64,000 nt of DNA, taken from the NCBI RefSeq assembly GCF_900258475.1, contig NZ_LT984887.1:1066354-1130353 (forward strand). Reading direction: 5' to 3'. Positions 8,442-15,946 of the stretch are shown piece by piece. The first letter of the stretch is position 1; each line of letters begins with the position of its first letter. The stretch comes from Anaerococcus sp. Marseille-P3915 (lineage in GTDB: Bacteria; Bacillota; Clostridia; Tissierellales; Peptoniphilaceae). Under the pieces are notes generated by a model. The model was not told where the DNA came from. It did not search any database and saw only the letters and a list, made by a program, of their open reading frames with translations. The translations under genes were made by a program, and so were the position numbers.

Positions 8442-8987
8442 TCATTTAGTTGGTACTATCATACCATAGTCGCCCTTTCTTCTCTTGTAGACGACTCTAA
8501 TTTCCATATCACTAGCATCTTGGTAAACAAAGAAATTATGATTCAATAGTTCCATTTGAAGGATAGCTTCCTCAGCACTCATTGGTTTGACAGGAATAGA
8601 TTTTTCTCTAGCAATTTTGATTTCTTCTTCATCTTGTTTTTCTTCGTCAGATTCATATAAATCTAATGCCTCAAATTTGATTGATTCTCCTGTCTTCCTA
8701 TCTCTTTGTAGTCTTGTCTTATGCTTTCTGATTTGTCTAACTAAGGCATCTATAACCCTATCGATAGCATTTTGGTAAGACTGATCTGCTGCTTCTGCAC
8801 GAAGGATTGTGCCATTGTCTAAAAATACAGTAGCCTCCACCTCAAAATCTACACCTTCCTTAGCAAATTTCAAATCAAGCTCTTCTTCTTCGTGGAAGTA
8901 TTTATCTAACCTATCAAATTTTTTCTCAGATTCTCTTGTGATGTCATCTGTTAGATTAAAATTCTTAGCTTTGATATTTAGTTTCAT
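8442..8987 (-). CDS. hpf: Ribosome hibernation promoting factor, long form
   Basis: The 181-residue protein has the N-terminal YfiA/HPF domain (about 1-100: beta-alpha-beta fold beginning MKLNIKAKNFNL) and a C-terminal dimerisation domain (about 125-181, KPMSAEEAILQMELL..FFVYQ). This is the long form that joins 70S ribosomes into 100S dimers in stationary phase in Gram-positives. An acidic linker joins the two domains. The ribosome site TAGGAGG before the ATG is strong. It is transcribed divergently from the S9 peptidase, with the two promoters within about 100 bp. Confidence 0.95.
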   Translation of the reverse strand: MKLNIKAKNFNLTDDITRESEKKFDRLDKYFHEEEELDLKFAKEGVDFEVEATVFLDNGTILRAEAADQSYQNAIDRVIDALVRQIRKHKTRLQRDRKTGESIKFEALDLYESDEEKQDEEEIKIAREKSIPVKPMSAEEAILQMELLNHNFFVYQDASDMEIRVVYKRRKGDYGMIVPTK

Positions 8988-9091
8988 AATAACCTCCTAT
9001 TGTCTTTTTATTTATATACCCACAAACCTTTTCCTCTAATCTTTTTTTTATTTTATCGTATAATATAAATATAATTTACAAAGGAGAATTT

Positions 9092-11014
9092 ATGACTGAA
9101 ATAAAAGATATTTTAAGCTACGACTTTCTTTCAGAATTAGTAGTTTCTAATGATGGCAAAAAAATCGCCTATAAAAAAACTAAAGCAAATGAAAAAGACA
9201 ATAAATACGACACAGATCTTTTCGTCTATGATAAGAAATTAGAAAAATCATACAGGCTAACAGATTCTGGAGCTAATCCTATTTGTAGCTTTAATAAAGA
9301 AAATAATTTAATCTATAAAAGATATACAGATGATAAAACTGATAGCTTCTACATCTCAGATGGGGCTGGTCTTGGAGAAGAACTCTTTAAGCTAGATCTT
9401 GATGTCAAATCTATCAAATGGCTAAGAGATGACATTTTCCTAATTTCTGCAAGCAAGAAAAAATCAAAAGAAGAAAAGGAGACAGATAAGGAAAATTCAT
9501 ACTTCAAAGAACTAACCACCCTTCCTTTCTGGTTTAATGGAGTAGGTTTCTTAAAAGATTCCACCACCTATTATTATCTTTACAAGCTTTCTGATAAGTC
9601 TCTTACAGAAATTTTAAAATCTGATAAAGATAATAGCGTAGGCATCCTTGATATAGATGACAATATTGAAAAAATCGTCTATACAAGAAATCATGAAGAT
9701 TCAAATAGGGTCATGGAGTTTCTTGATTCTATAATTCTAAAAGATTTAAAAACCGGCGAGGAAAAAATTCTAAGCGAGAAATCTCACTCAATTTATACAA
9801 TCAAATTTTTAGAAAATGAAATAGTTTTTGTAGGAAGCGATTTAAAATCAGGTGGAATAAATGAGGACTGCTTCATTTACAAAATAGATGGTGAAGGAAA
9901 AATCTCAAAAATAAATGACGATGATTTTGACAAGTCCTTTGGCAATTCCATAGGAACTGACGCCAGATTTGGGGCAGCTAAGACCTTCCAAGTCAAAAAT
10001 AATAGGCTATACTTTGTATTAACAGAAAAGGAAGAATCCAAGCTTTATTCTATAAACTTAAAAGGAGACCTCCGTTTAGAACTTGATGGTTGTGTAGAAG
10101 ATTTCTCTGTTACAGATGATGATATATATTATCTAGAAATGGCAAAAGATAGCCTAGCTGAACTTAAAGAAAAATCTACTGGCAAAAGCTTGGTTGAAAA
10201 TAAAATCAAAAGCCCTGTCTACCCTATAGAAGAATTTAAATTTGAATCTAATGGTGACAACCTAAAAGGCTATGTCCTCTTGCCAAAGGACTTTGATAAA
10301 AATAAAAAATACCCATGCCTACTTTCTGTTCACGGCGGACCAAAGACAGAATTTTCTGACATCTTCCACCACGAACACCAGACCTTTGCCTCAAATGGCT
10401 ATATAGTAATCTATACCAACCCACACGGCTCAAGCGGAAATGGGGTCAAATATTCAGACATAAGAGGTAAATATGGAGATATCGATTTTTCTGATCTTAT
10501 GAATTTTACAGACCTTGCCATAGAAAAATATCCACAAATAGATCCTGACAGAATGGCTATTTACGGCGGATCCTATGGTGGTTTTATGACCAACTGGGCA
10601 ATAGGACACACAGATAGGTTTAAGGCAGCTTGTGCCCAAAGGTCAATTTCAAACTGGACCAGCTTTTATGGGGTAAGTGATATCGGCTATTATTTTGCAA
10701 CAGACCAAACTGCATCAAACCCATACGATAGCCTTGATAAAATGTGGGACCAATCCCCAATCAAATACGCTGATAAGGTAAAAACCCCAACCCTCTTTAT
10801 CCATTCAGACGAAGACTACCGCTGCCCACTAGAGCAGGGCCTACAGATGTATAATAGGATAAAACTAAATGGAGTAGATACAAAGATGTTCCTATTCCAT
10901 GGAGAAAACCACGAACTATCCAGATCTGGCAAGCCAAAGGCAAGGATTAAAAGGCTTACAGAAATTAAAAACTGGTTCGATAGGTATTTAAAAGATGAAG
11001 ATATCAAAGAGTAA
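9092..11014 (+). CDS. S9-family serine peptidase (acylaminoacyl-peptidase type)
   Basis: The 640-residue cytoplasmic peptidase has an N-terminal beta-propeller region (roughly 1-370) and a C-terminal alpha/beta-hydrolase. The nucleophile is Ser494 in YGGSYGG, with Asp573 in HSDEDYRCP and His607 in GENHELS, forming a complete triad. This resembles YuxL/dipeptidyl-peptidase V or acylaminoacyl-peptidases that release short or blocked N-terminal peptides. A TATAAT at 9059-9064 and AAAGGAG just before the ATG support the start. It heads a three-gene overlapping unit with the YihY and 5-FCL genes. There is no signal peptide. Confidence 0.9.
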   Translation: MTEIKDILSYDFLSELVVSNDGKKIAYKKTKANEKDNKYDTDLFVYDKKLEKSYRLTDSGANPICSFNKENNLIYKRYTDDKTDSFYISDGAGLGEELFKLDLDVKSIKWLRDDIFLISASKKKSKEEKETDKENSYFKELTTLPFWFNGVGFLKDSTTYYYLYKLSDKSLTEILKSDKDNSVGILDIDDNIEKIVYTRNHEDSNRVMEFLDSIILKDLKTGEEKILSEKSHSIYTIKFLENEIVFVGSDLKSGGINEDCFIYKIDGEGKISKINDDDFDKSFGNSIGTDARFGAAKTFQVKNNRLYFVLTEKEESKLYSINLKGDLRLELDGCVEDFSVTDDDIYYLEMAKDSLAELKEKSTGKSLVENKIKSPVYPIEEFKFESNGDNLKGYVLLPKDFDKNKKYPCLLSVHGGPKTEFSDIFHHEHQTFASNGYIVIYTNPHGSSGNGVKYSDIRGKYGDIDFSDLMNFTDLAIEKYPQIDPDRMAIYGGSYGGFMTNWAIGHTDRFKAACAQRSISNWTSFYGVSDIGYYFATDQTASNPYDSLDKMWDQSPIKYADKVKTPTLFIHSDEDYRCPLEQGLQMYNRIKLNGVDTKMFLFHGENHELSRSGKPKARIKRLTEIKNWFDRYLKDEDIKE

Positions 11015-11972
11015 AAGTAAAGATTTTATAAAAAATCTAATAAATAGGCTCAAAGAACACGATATAATGACCTACTCGGCAGCCCTTTCCTTTTATTTCC
11101 TGCAAGCCTCCATCCCATTGATGATGGTAGTAGTGCAGGCAATATCAACCTTTCTAAAGGGCAATGAGACAGTCATTTATCAATTTTTGGACCTATTTCC
11201 AAAGACAAGTGCAGATTTAATCCTAAGAGCCCTAAATATAATAATTGAATCTAGCCAATCTGCAGCAGTCACTACCCTAACAGTGATTTTCGCCCTATGG
11301 TCAGCCACAAGTGGTGTAAATAAACTAATCATGGCCATAAACCACGCTTACGGCCTAAGTCATCAGTCAAAGGCCATCAAGCAAAGACTAATGAGTATTG
11401 TCTTTACAGTAGTATTTATTGTATTTATAATGTTTCTCTTAATCTTTCAAATTTATGGACCGCAAATTTTAAATATTTTAGACCACAAAATAATTGGTAC
11501 AATAAGTAATTTCTTTGGCAGTGATGTGGAGGCAATCATTGAGTTTCTATCATCGCCAATCTTTACCATCCTAACCCTAGCTGTCCCATTATTTTTGATG
11601 TCAGCAGCCCTTGGCATATTTTATAAGTATGCCCCAGGTAATTCAGAAAATAGGATACCATTTAAGCAAGCCCTTGCAGGTGGTGCCTTTACAACCATAG
11701 CAGTCTATGTAACAAGCTTTGCCTATGCATTTTTTACAAATAATTATTCAAATAAATCCCTAATCTATGGGGCCCTTTCTGGAATCCTCGCCCTCTTTAT
11801 CTGGCTACTAATTGTATCAGCCCTGCTCATTGTGGGAGCCGAAGTCATAGCAGCCTTTAGGGAAGGCTATAGAGACGAATATTTTGCCAAAGATTTAAAT
11901 GAAGAGGATGATAAGGAAAGTGTTATAGACAAGGCCTTTGAAGCAATAAAGGAAAAAATACATGAAAAGTGA
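10995..11972 (+). CDS. YihY/BrkB-family membrane protein
   Basis: This 325-residue integral membrane protein has about six hydrophobic helices after a lysine-rich start and the family hallmarks TYSAALSFYFLQASIPL near the N terminus and GALSGILALFIWLLIVS near the C terminus. Members were once called ribonuclease BN by mistake; the real function is unsettled. It overlaps the peptidase by 20 bp and the next gene by 11 bp, so the three are co-expressed. The charged cytoplasmic tail is rich in Asp, Glu and Lys. Confidence 0.85.
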   Translation: MKISKSKSKDFIKNLINRLKEHDIMTYSAALSFYFLQASIPLMMVVVQAISTFLKGNETVIYQFLDLFPKTSADLILRALNIIIESSQSAAVTTLTVIFALWSATSGVNKLIMAINHAYGLSHQSKAIKQRLMSIVFTVVFIVFIMFLLIFQIYGPQILNILDHKIIGTISNFFGSDVEAIIEFLSSPIFTILTLAVPLFLMSAALGIFYKYAPGNSENRIPFKQALAGGAFTTIAVYVTSFAYAFFTNNYSNKSLIYGALSGILALFIWLLIVSALLIVGAEVIAAFREGYRDEYFAKDLNEEDDKESVIDKAFEAIKEKIHEK

Positions 11973-12495
11973 GTTCAGAAGATTTTTCCTAAATCTCAGA
12001 CGAGAAATGGATGAAGAATATATAAAAAATATATCAGATAAGATTTGTGAAAATCTCCTTAAATCTGACATTTATAAGGATAGCCAGACAATCTTTGTCT
12101 ATGTATCCATGGCAAAAGAAGTGGAAACAAGAAATCTAATAAAAAAAGCTCTGGCAGATGGCAAAGATATCTATGTGCCAAAAATCATAGATAGACAAAT
12201 AAAGGCTTGTAAATTAAATGACCTAGATGATCTAGAGCTTGGTCTTTTTGGTATACCTACAAGTAGGGATAATGAATTTATAGAAAATCCAGACCTAACC
12301 ATCACCCCTGGCCTATCTTTTGATGAGGAAAAAAATAGGCTCGGCTATGGTGGCGGATATTATGACAAGTTTTTCGCCAAAAATAAAACAATAAAAGCTG
12401 GACTTATGATTTCAGATTTTCTATCCATAAAGCTTCCGATAGAAAATACTGATGTCAAAGTAGATTTTATAATCACAGAAGAAAAAATTTACTAG
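11962..12495 (+). CDS. 5-formyltetrahydrofolate cyclo-ligase
   Basis: The 177-residue ATP-dependent enzyme converts 5-formyl-THF to 5,10-methenyl-THF, salvaging the stored folate form. The signature GYGGGYYDKFF and the preceding PGLSFDEEKNRLG are intact, and the arginine-rich start RRFFLNLRREM is typical. It is the last gene of the peptidase-YihY-5-FCL run. Its neighbour downstream is a MetE-type methyltransferase that may also use a folate donor, but that gene has its own promoter. Confidence 0.92.
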   Translation: MKSEFRRFFLNLRREMDEEYIKNISDKICENLLKSDIYKDSQTIFVYVSMAKEVETRNLIKKALADGKDIYVPKIIDRQIKACKLNDLDDLELGLFGIPTSRDNEFIENPDLTITPGLSFDEEKNRLGYGGGYYDKFFAKNKTIKAGLMISDFLSIKLPIENTDVKVDFIITEEKIY

Positions 12496-12555
12496 ATCAA
12501 TTCCCTAATTATCAAGCTTTATTTCATACTTGCTAAGATTTTGTTAAAAATATAT

Positions 12556-12584
12556 TTGACAGAATAAAAAAAACTATGTATAAT
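12556..12584 (+). promoter_or_regulatory. Consensus promoter of the T-box/MetE-like unit
   Basis: TTGACA (12556-12561) and TATAAT (12579-12584) are both perfect and separated by exactly 17 bp. A promoter this strong in front of an attenuator is typical of T-box units, where control is at termination rather than initiation. Confidence 0.88.
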
Positions 12585-12589
12585 CGAAA

Positions 12590-12850
12590 CATAGAAAATA
12601 GACTATGAGAAGAAAAGTAGATTTAGTCAAGCACACCTAGAGAGACTACGTGTGGTGAAAGTAGTTTGGCAAGATTAGATTGAAAATGGCCTTTGAGTTT
12701 CTTATCCGATATTTAAGATAAGACGGATTCGCCCGTTATAGCGATAGGGTATGCTAGTACCCGATGAGTTATTAATTGTGAAATTAATTTGAAATTAAGG
12801 TGGTAACACGTGGCAAAGCCTCGTCCTTTACAGGACGGGGCTTTTTTTAT
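12590..12850 (+). promoter_or_regulatory. T-box riboswitch, probably methionine-specific
   Basis: The leader has the long stem I region with an AGAGAG segment, the T-box sequence AAGGTGGTAACACG (12797-12810) that pairs with the uncharged tRNA acceptor end, and a terminator AGCCTCGTCC/GGACGGGGCT followed by seven T (12815-12848). A candidate specifier triplet ATG (12686-12688, in GAAAATGGCC) fits methionine, agreeing with the downstream methyltransferase. Uncharged tRNA-Met would favour readthrough. The specifier is read by position, not by folding. Confidence 0.88.
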
Positions 12851-12937
12851 TACGCATTACCTACATGGAATATTTTCTAAGGCGCCTAAAGTTAGAATGT
12901 AACAAAAATTAGAAAATTATTAAAAGAGGTATAAAAA

Positions 12938-14089
12938 ATGTCAGAAAGATTTTTAATTGTAGGATCATTACTTAGAAACGAAGAATTACTAAAATATAAA
13001 AGAGAAATAGAAAAAAGAGATGATATATCATATCCTTTCTACGATGACTTTGAAGGATATAAGGAATGTGAAGATAAGGCTGTAGAAGAAGTAGTAGAAA
13101 AACAAATCGCAGCAGGCCTTACAGAAGTAACAGATGGTGAATATTCTAAATCCCTATGGCATCTAGACTTTGTTTGGGGACTTAAAGGCGTAGAAAGATA
13201 TATCAGAGAAAGCGGATATTTCTTTGAAGAAAAAGATTGTTGCAGCAAATTTGAAACCAGACGTGATATAGGCCTTAGATTTGTAGGCAAACTATCAGGC
13301 AAAAACCACCCATTCATAGACCATTTCAAAAGACTAAAGAAAATTGTAAATGGCAGGGCAGCCATCAAACAATGCATCCCTTCCCCATCTCACATCTTTG
13401 GTGAAGCTATTGGATTTGGATTTTTAGAAGACTCTTATTATAAATCAGAAGCAGACTTTGAAGCTGACCTCATCCAATCCTACAAAGAATTTTTGGATGA
13501 TTTTAAAGCCGCAGGTGGTGAAATTGTCCAATTTGACGATTGCCTATGGGAACAATTTGCAGATGAGGCTGAAAATGCTCAATTTGATGGCAAGGCAAGA
13601 AATGAGAAAAACCTAGCCCTAGCAGAAAAGTATATAGCCATAAACAACGAAGTCATCGACTATGGTCACAAGCTGGGACTTAAGGTCTACACCCACAACT
13701 GCAGAGGCAACTACGCATCTCGCCACTTCACAGATGGTTCTTATGATTCAATAGCAAATCTCTTCTTAAAGAAACAAAACTACGATAGGTTCTACCTAGA
13801 ATGGGATGATGAAAGAGCAGGCAGCCTAGAAAGCCTCAATGCCCTAAAAGATAAGGACTGCGAGATCGTCCTAGGCTTCTTATCATCAAAGACAAACATC
13901 CTAGATGATGAAGAAAGATGTCTAAAACTCCTAGAAGAAGCCAGCCAGATAATAGACAAAGACAGACTCTACCTCTCCCACCAATGCGGTTTTGCATCAT
14001 GCGATAATGGTAACGAACTAAGCGAACAAGAACAATGGGATAAAATTGCCCAAGGCCAAGAAATCGCCGCAAAATTCTGGAGCAAGTAA
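12938..14089 (+). CDS. MetE C-terminal-domain-like methyltransferase (YxjG/YxjH type)
   Basis: The 383-residue protein corresponds to the catalytic barrel of cobalamin-independent methionine synthase without the N-terminal half. The zinc ligands can be placed: His253 and Cys255 (THNC), Glu288 (YLEWDDE) and Cys350 (HQCGF). Family members transfer a methyl group to a thiol, probably homocysteine, but the methyl donor is uncertain when the N-terminal domain is missing. AAAGAGG precedes the ATG. Control by an apparent Met T-box ties it to methionine supply. The hairpin behind it coincides with the left end of the IS element. Confidence 0.88.
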   Translation: MSERFLIVGSLLRNEELLKYKREIEKRDDISYPFYDDFEGYKECEDKAVEEVVEKQIAAGLTEVTDGEYSKSLWHLDFVWGLKGVERYIRESGYFFEEKDCCSKFETRRDIGLRFVGKLSGKNHPFIDHFKRLKKIVNGRAAIKQCIPSPSHIFGEAIGFGFLEDSYYKSEADFEADLIQSYKEFLDDFKAAGGEIVQFDDCLWEQFADEAENAQFDGKARNEKNLALAEKYIAINNEVIDYGHKLGLKVYTHNCRGNYASRHFTDGSYDSIANLFLKKQNYDRFYLEWDDERAGSLESLNALKDKDCEIVLGFLSSKTNILDDEERCLKLLEEASQIIDKDRLYLSHQCGFASCDNGNELSEQEQWDKIAQGQEIAAKFWSK

Positions 14090-14138
14090 AATCACTCCTT
14101 ACTTATTAAATCTCTCCTTGTTATATAAAGAAGGTGAT

Positions 14139-14181
14139 GTTGCAGAATAGGTAAATCTATTCTGCGCATTGCTTTTTTTAT
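14139..14181 (+). terminator. Hairpin behind the MetE-like gene, shared with the IS left end
   Basis: GCAGAATAG and CTATTCTGC form a 9-bp stem, followed by GCATTGC and a run of seven T. It can end transcription of the MetE-like gene, yet it is also part of the IS end, since the MITE shares this sequence. Confidence 0.6.
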
Positions 14182-14300
14182 TATATATCTGTATCAAGCC
14201 ATTAATTTTTATAGAAGTTTTTAAGTTGAGAATGAATTTTTCCACATTTTTATTAAAAATAGGCTCACTTAATAGAGCTTATGAAATTAATATTTTTTTC

Positions 14301-15860
14301 TTAAGCAGCTTTGTATTTTATGATGTTTAAATCTTTATTTTCTATTTTTGATGACAGTTTATTTAAGTTTAGTGCTATTGATAAGAGGCATATTTCACTT
14401 ATTATATTTTCTTTTCCTCTATGGTGGAATCTGTTGTAGTTTAAGCCTGACTTTATTTTGGAAAATGCTCCTTCGGCTTGGATTGATCTATTTAATCTTT
14501 CTTCTATTCCTTGGTCAGATATTATGTTTTCTAATGATTCTTTCCTATATTTTTGGAAGGTTTCTGCTATGTAGATTCCTTTAGTTTTTTGACCATCTTT
14601 GTTCCAATCAAAACACCTATAGACCTTTGTAGTTGTTATATATCCACTTTTTCTTTTATTGTATCTGTCCTTGCATCTTATGAATTCTTTGCCTTCTTGT
14701 GATATATATTTGTCTTGACTTTCATCATAGATTAGACTTCCCTTAAATTCTTGCTCTTTTTTATATTTTCGTGTTTTTGATTGCTCATAGTTTGATGGTT
14801 TTATGTACGATGTTAGCTTATTTTCTTCTAGATATACATAGTTTTCTTCACTTTCATATCCTGCATCTGCTACTATTTTGTCTAGTTTGTTTGGATAGTT
14901 TTCTTGTAGTTTTTTTAAGAATGGTTTTAGGGTGTACATATCGTTTGTATGGTGGGATATATTTTCACCTATGATGAAACCTGATGCGCTTGCAAGCTGA
15001 ATGTTGTAGGCTGGCTTTAGTTGACCATTTCTCATGTGGTCTTCTTTCATTCTCATGAAGGTTGCGTCATGGTCTGTTTTTGAGTAGGAGTTTCTGTAAT
15101 CTCCCATTATTTCTAGGTGTTCTTGATAAGTTTCTAACTTATTTTTCCAATCTTTTAGTTGTTCATAGTCTCGTTGGAGTTGATGTTTTCTTTTTCCTTG
15201 ACCATGTACGAAGTTTATTTTCTTTTCTTTACATTTTTTACTTACTTGATTAAATACTATCTTTACTACTTCTAATACTAACGATGAGCTTAGGTCTTTA
15301 TTTAAATTTAAGTGTTTTATTATTCTAATTCTTAGTTTTTCTTGCCATTTTTCTATGCTTCCTCTCCAGACAAAGCTGTATCTGTTAGCATAGGCTTCTA
15401 TTTTCGTTCCATCTATGTAAATGCTTGATAGGTCTATTTGCTTTTCTTTTATTAATATTTGGACTATTTGCTTTAATAGGTTGGGTGCTAGTTTTACTAT
15501 TTTTTGTCTGAACCTATTTATGGTAGAGTGATCTGGCGGATTTTGTCCGTCTAGTAAATATTTTATTCTTAGATCATATTTGCATGATTTTTCTATTTCC
15601 CTTGATGAGAATATTCCTTCTGAATAGCAGAATATTACTATCTCTAGCATGGTTACTGGATTTACAGTAGGTTTCCTTCCAAATGATGAGTAGACTTTTT
15701 TTAGTTCTGTTAGGTCTATCCTTTCAATTATATTTTTTACTATCCTTAGTTTTATATCATCTTGGATGTATATTTCTGTGTTAAAGTTTAATTTTAATTG
15801 AATTGTATCACCAACTAGTGTAAGATTAGTTAATGATGATGTATTTGTAACGGTTTTCAT
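14301..15860 (-). CDS. IS1182-family transposase (DDE)
   Basis: The 519-residue transposase has the N-terminal DUF772-type domain (RKPTVNPVTMLEIVIFCYSEGIFSSREIEKSC) and a DDE core: Asp in YIDGTKIEAYANRYSFVW, Asp in IVADAGYESEENY, Glu in EGAFSKIKSGLNYNRFHHRG. It is uninterrupted, so it may be active. The ATG has no good ribosome binding site, a common way for IS elements to keep transposase low. A 14-bp hairpin (15876-15911) sits just upstream. Confidence 0.93.
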   Translation of the reverse strand: MKTVTNTSSLTNLTLVGDTIQLKLNFNTEIYIQDDIKLRIVKNIIERIDLTELKKVYSSFGRKPTVNPVTMLEIVIFCYSEGIFSSREIEKSCKYDLRIKYLLDGQNPPDHSTINRFRQKIVKLAPNLLKQIVQILIKEKQIDLSSIYIDGTKIEAYANRYSFVWRGSIEKWQEKLRIRIIKHLNLNKDLSSSLVLEVVKIVFNQVSKKCKEKKINFVHGQGKRKHQLQRDYEQLKDWKNKLETYQEHLEIMGDYRNSYSKTDHDATFMRMKEDHMRNGQLKPAYNIQLASASGFIIGENISHHTNDMYTLKPFLKKLQENYPNKLDKIVADAGYESEENYVYLEENKLTSYIKPSNYEQSKTRKYKKEQEFKGSLIYDESQDKYISQEGKEFIRCKDRYNKRKSGYITTTKVYRCFDWNKDGQKTKGIYIAETFQKYRKESLENIISDQGIEERLNRSIQAEGAFSKIKSGLNYNRFHHRGKENIISEICLLSIALNLNKLSSKIENKDLNIIKYKAA

Positions 15861-15875
15861 AAATACATTGTATCA

Positions 15876-15911
15876 GAAAAAGACGAGGATTTCACTTTCC
15901 TCGTCTTTTTC
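15876..15911. terminator. Insulating hairpin inside the IS right end
   Basis: GAAAAAGACGAGGA and TCCTCGTCTTTTTC form a perfect 14-bp stem with an 8-nt loop and T-runs on both strands. It lies between the IS right end and the transposase start, so it should stop transcription entering from the surface protein gene. It also acts as a terminator for that gene, whose own terminator is not visible. Confidence 0.7.
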
Positions 15912-15946
15912 TATGTTAGGACTTTTGCAACAGCCCCTTTCTTTAC

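Larger units (their letters stand above)
14133..15937 (-). mobile_element. IS1182-family insertion sequence, apparently complete
   Basis: The element of about 1805 bp has ends GGTGATGTTGCAGAAT (left) and, read inward from the right, GGGGCTGTTGCAAAA. One transposase gene covers most of it. The left end matches one MITE end over about 21 of 25 bases and the right end matches the other MITE end over 15 bases, which supports the boundaries. No direct target repeat is obvious; the flanks AAAGAA and TTTCTTT are complementary, as if it entered a hairpin or terminator. It sits between the MetE-like gene and the giant surface protein gene. Confidence 0.8.

Noticed and set aside
13039-14072. Minus-strand frames within the MetE-like gene
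   Set aside because: They are shadows of the codon pattern of the real plus-strand gene; no ribosome sites or known motifs.
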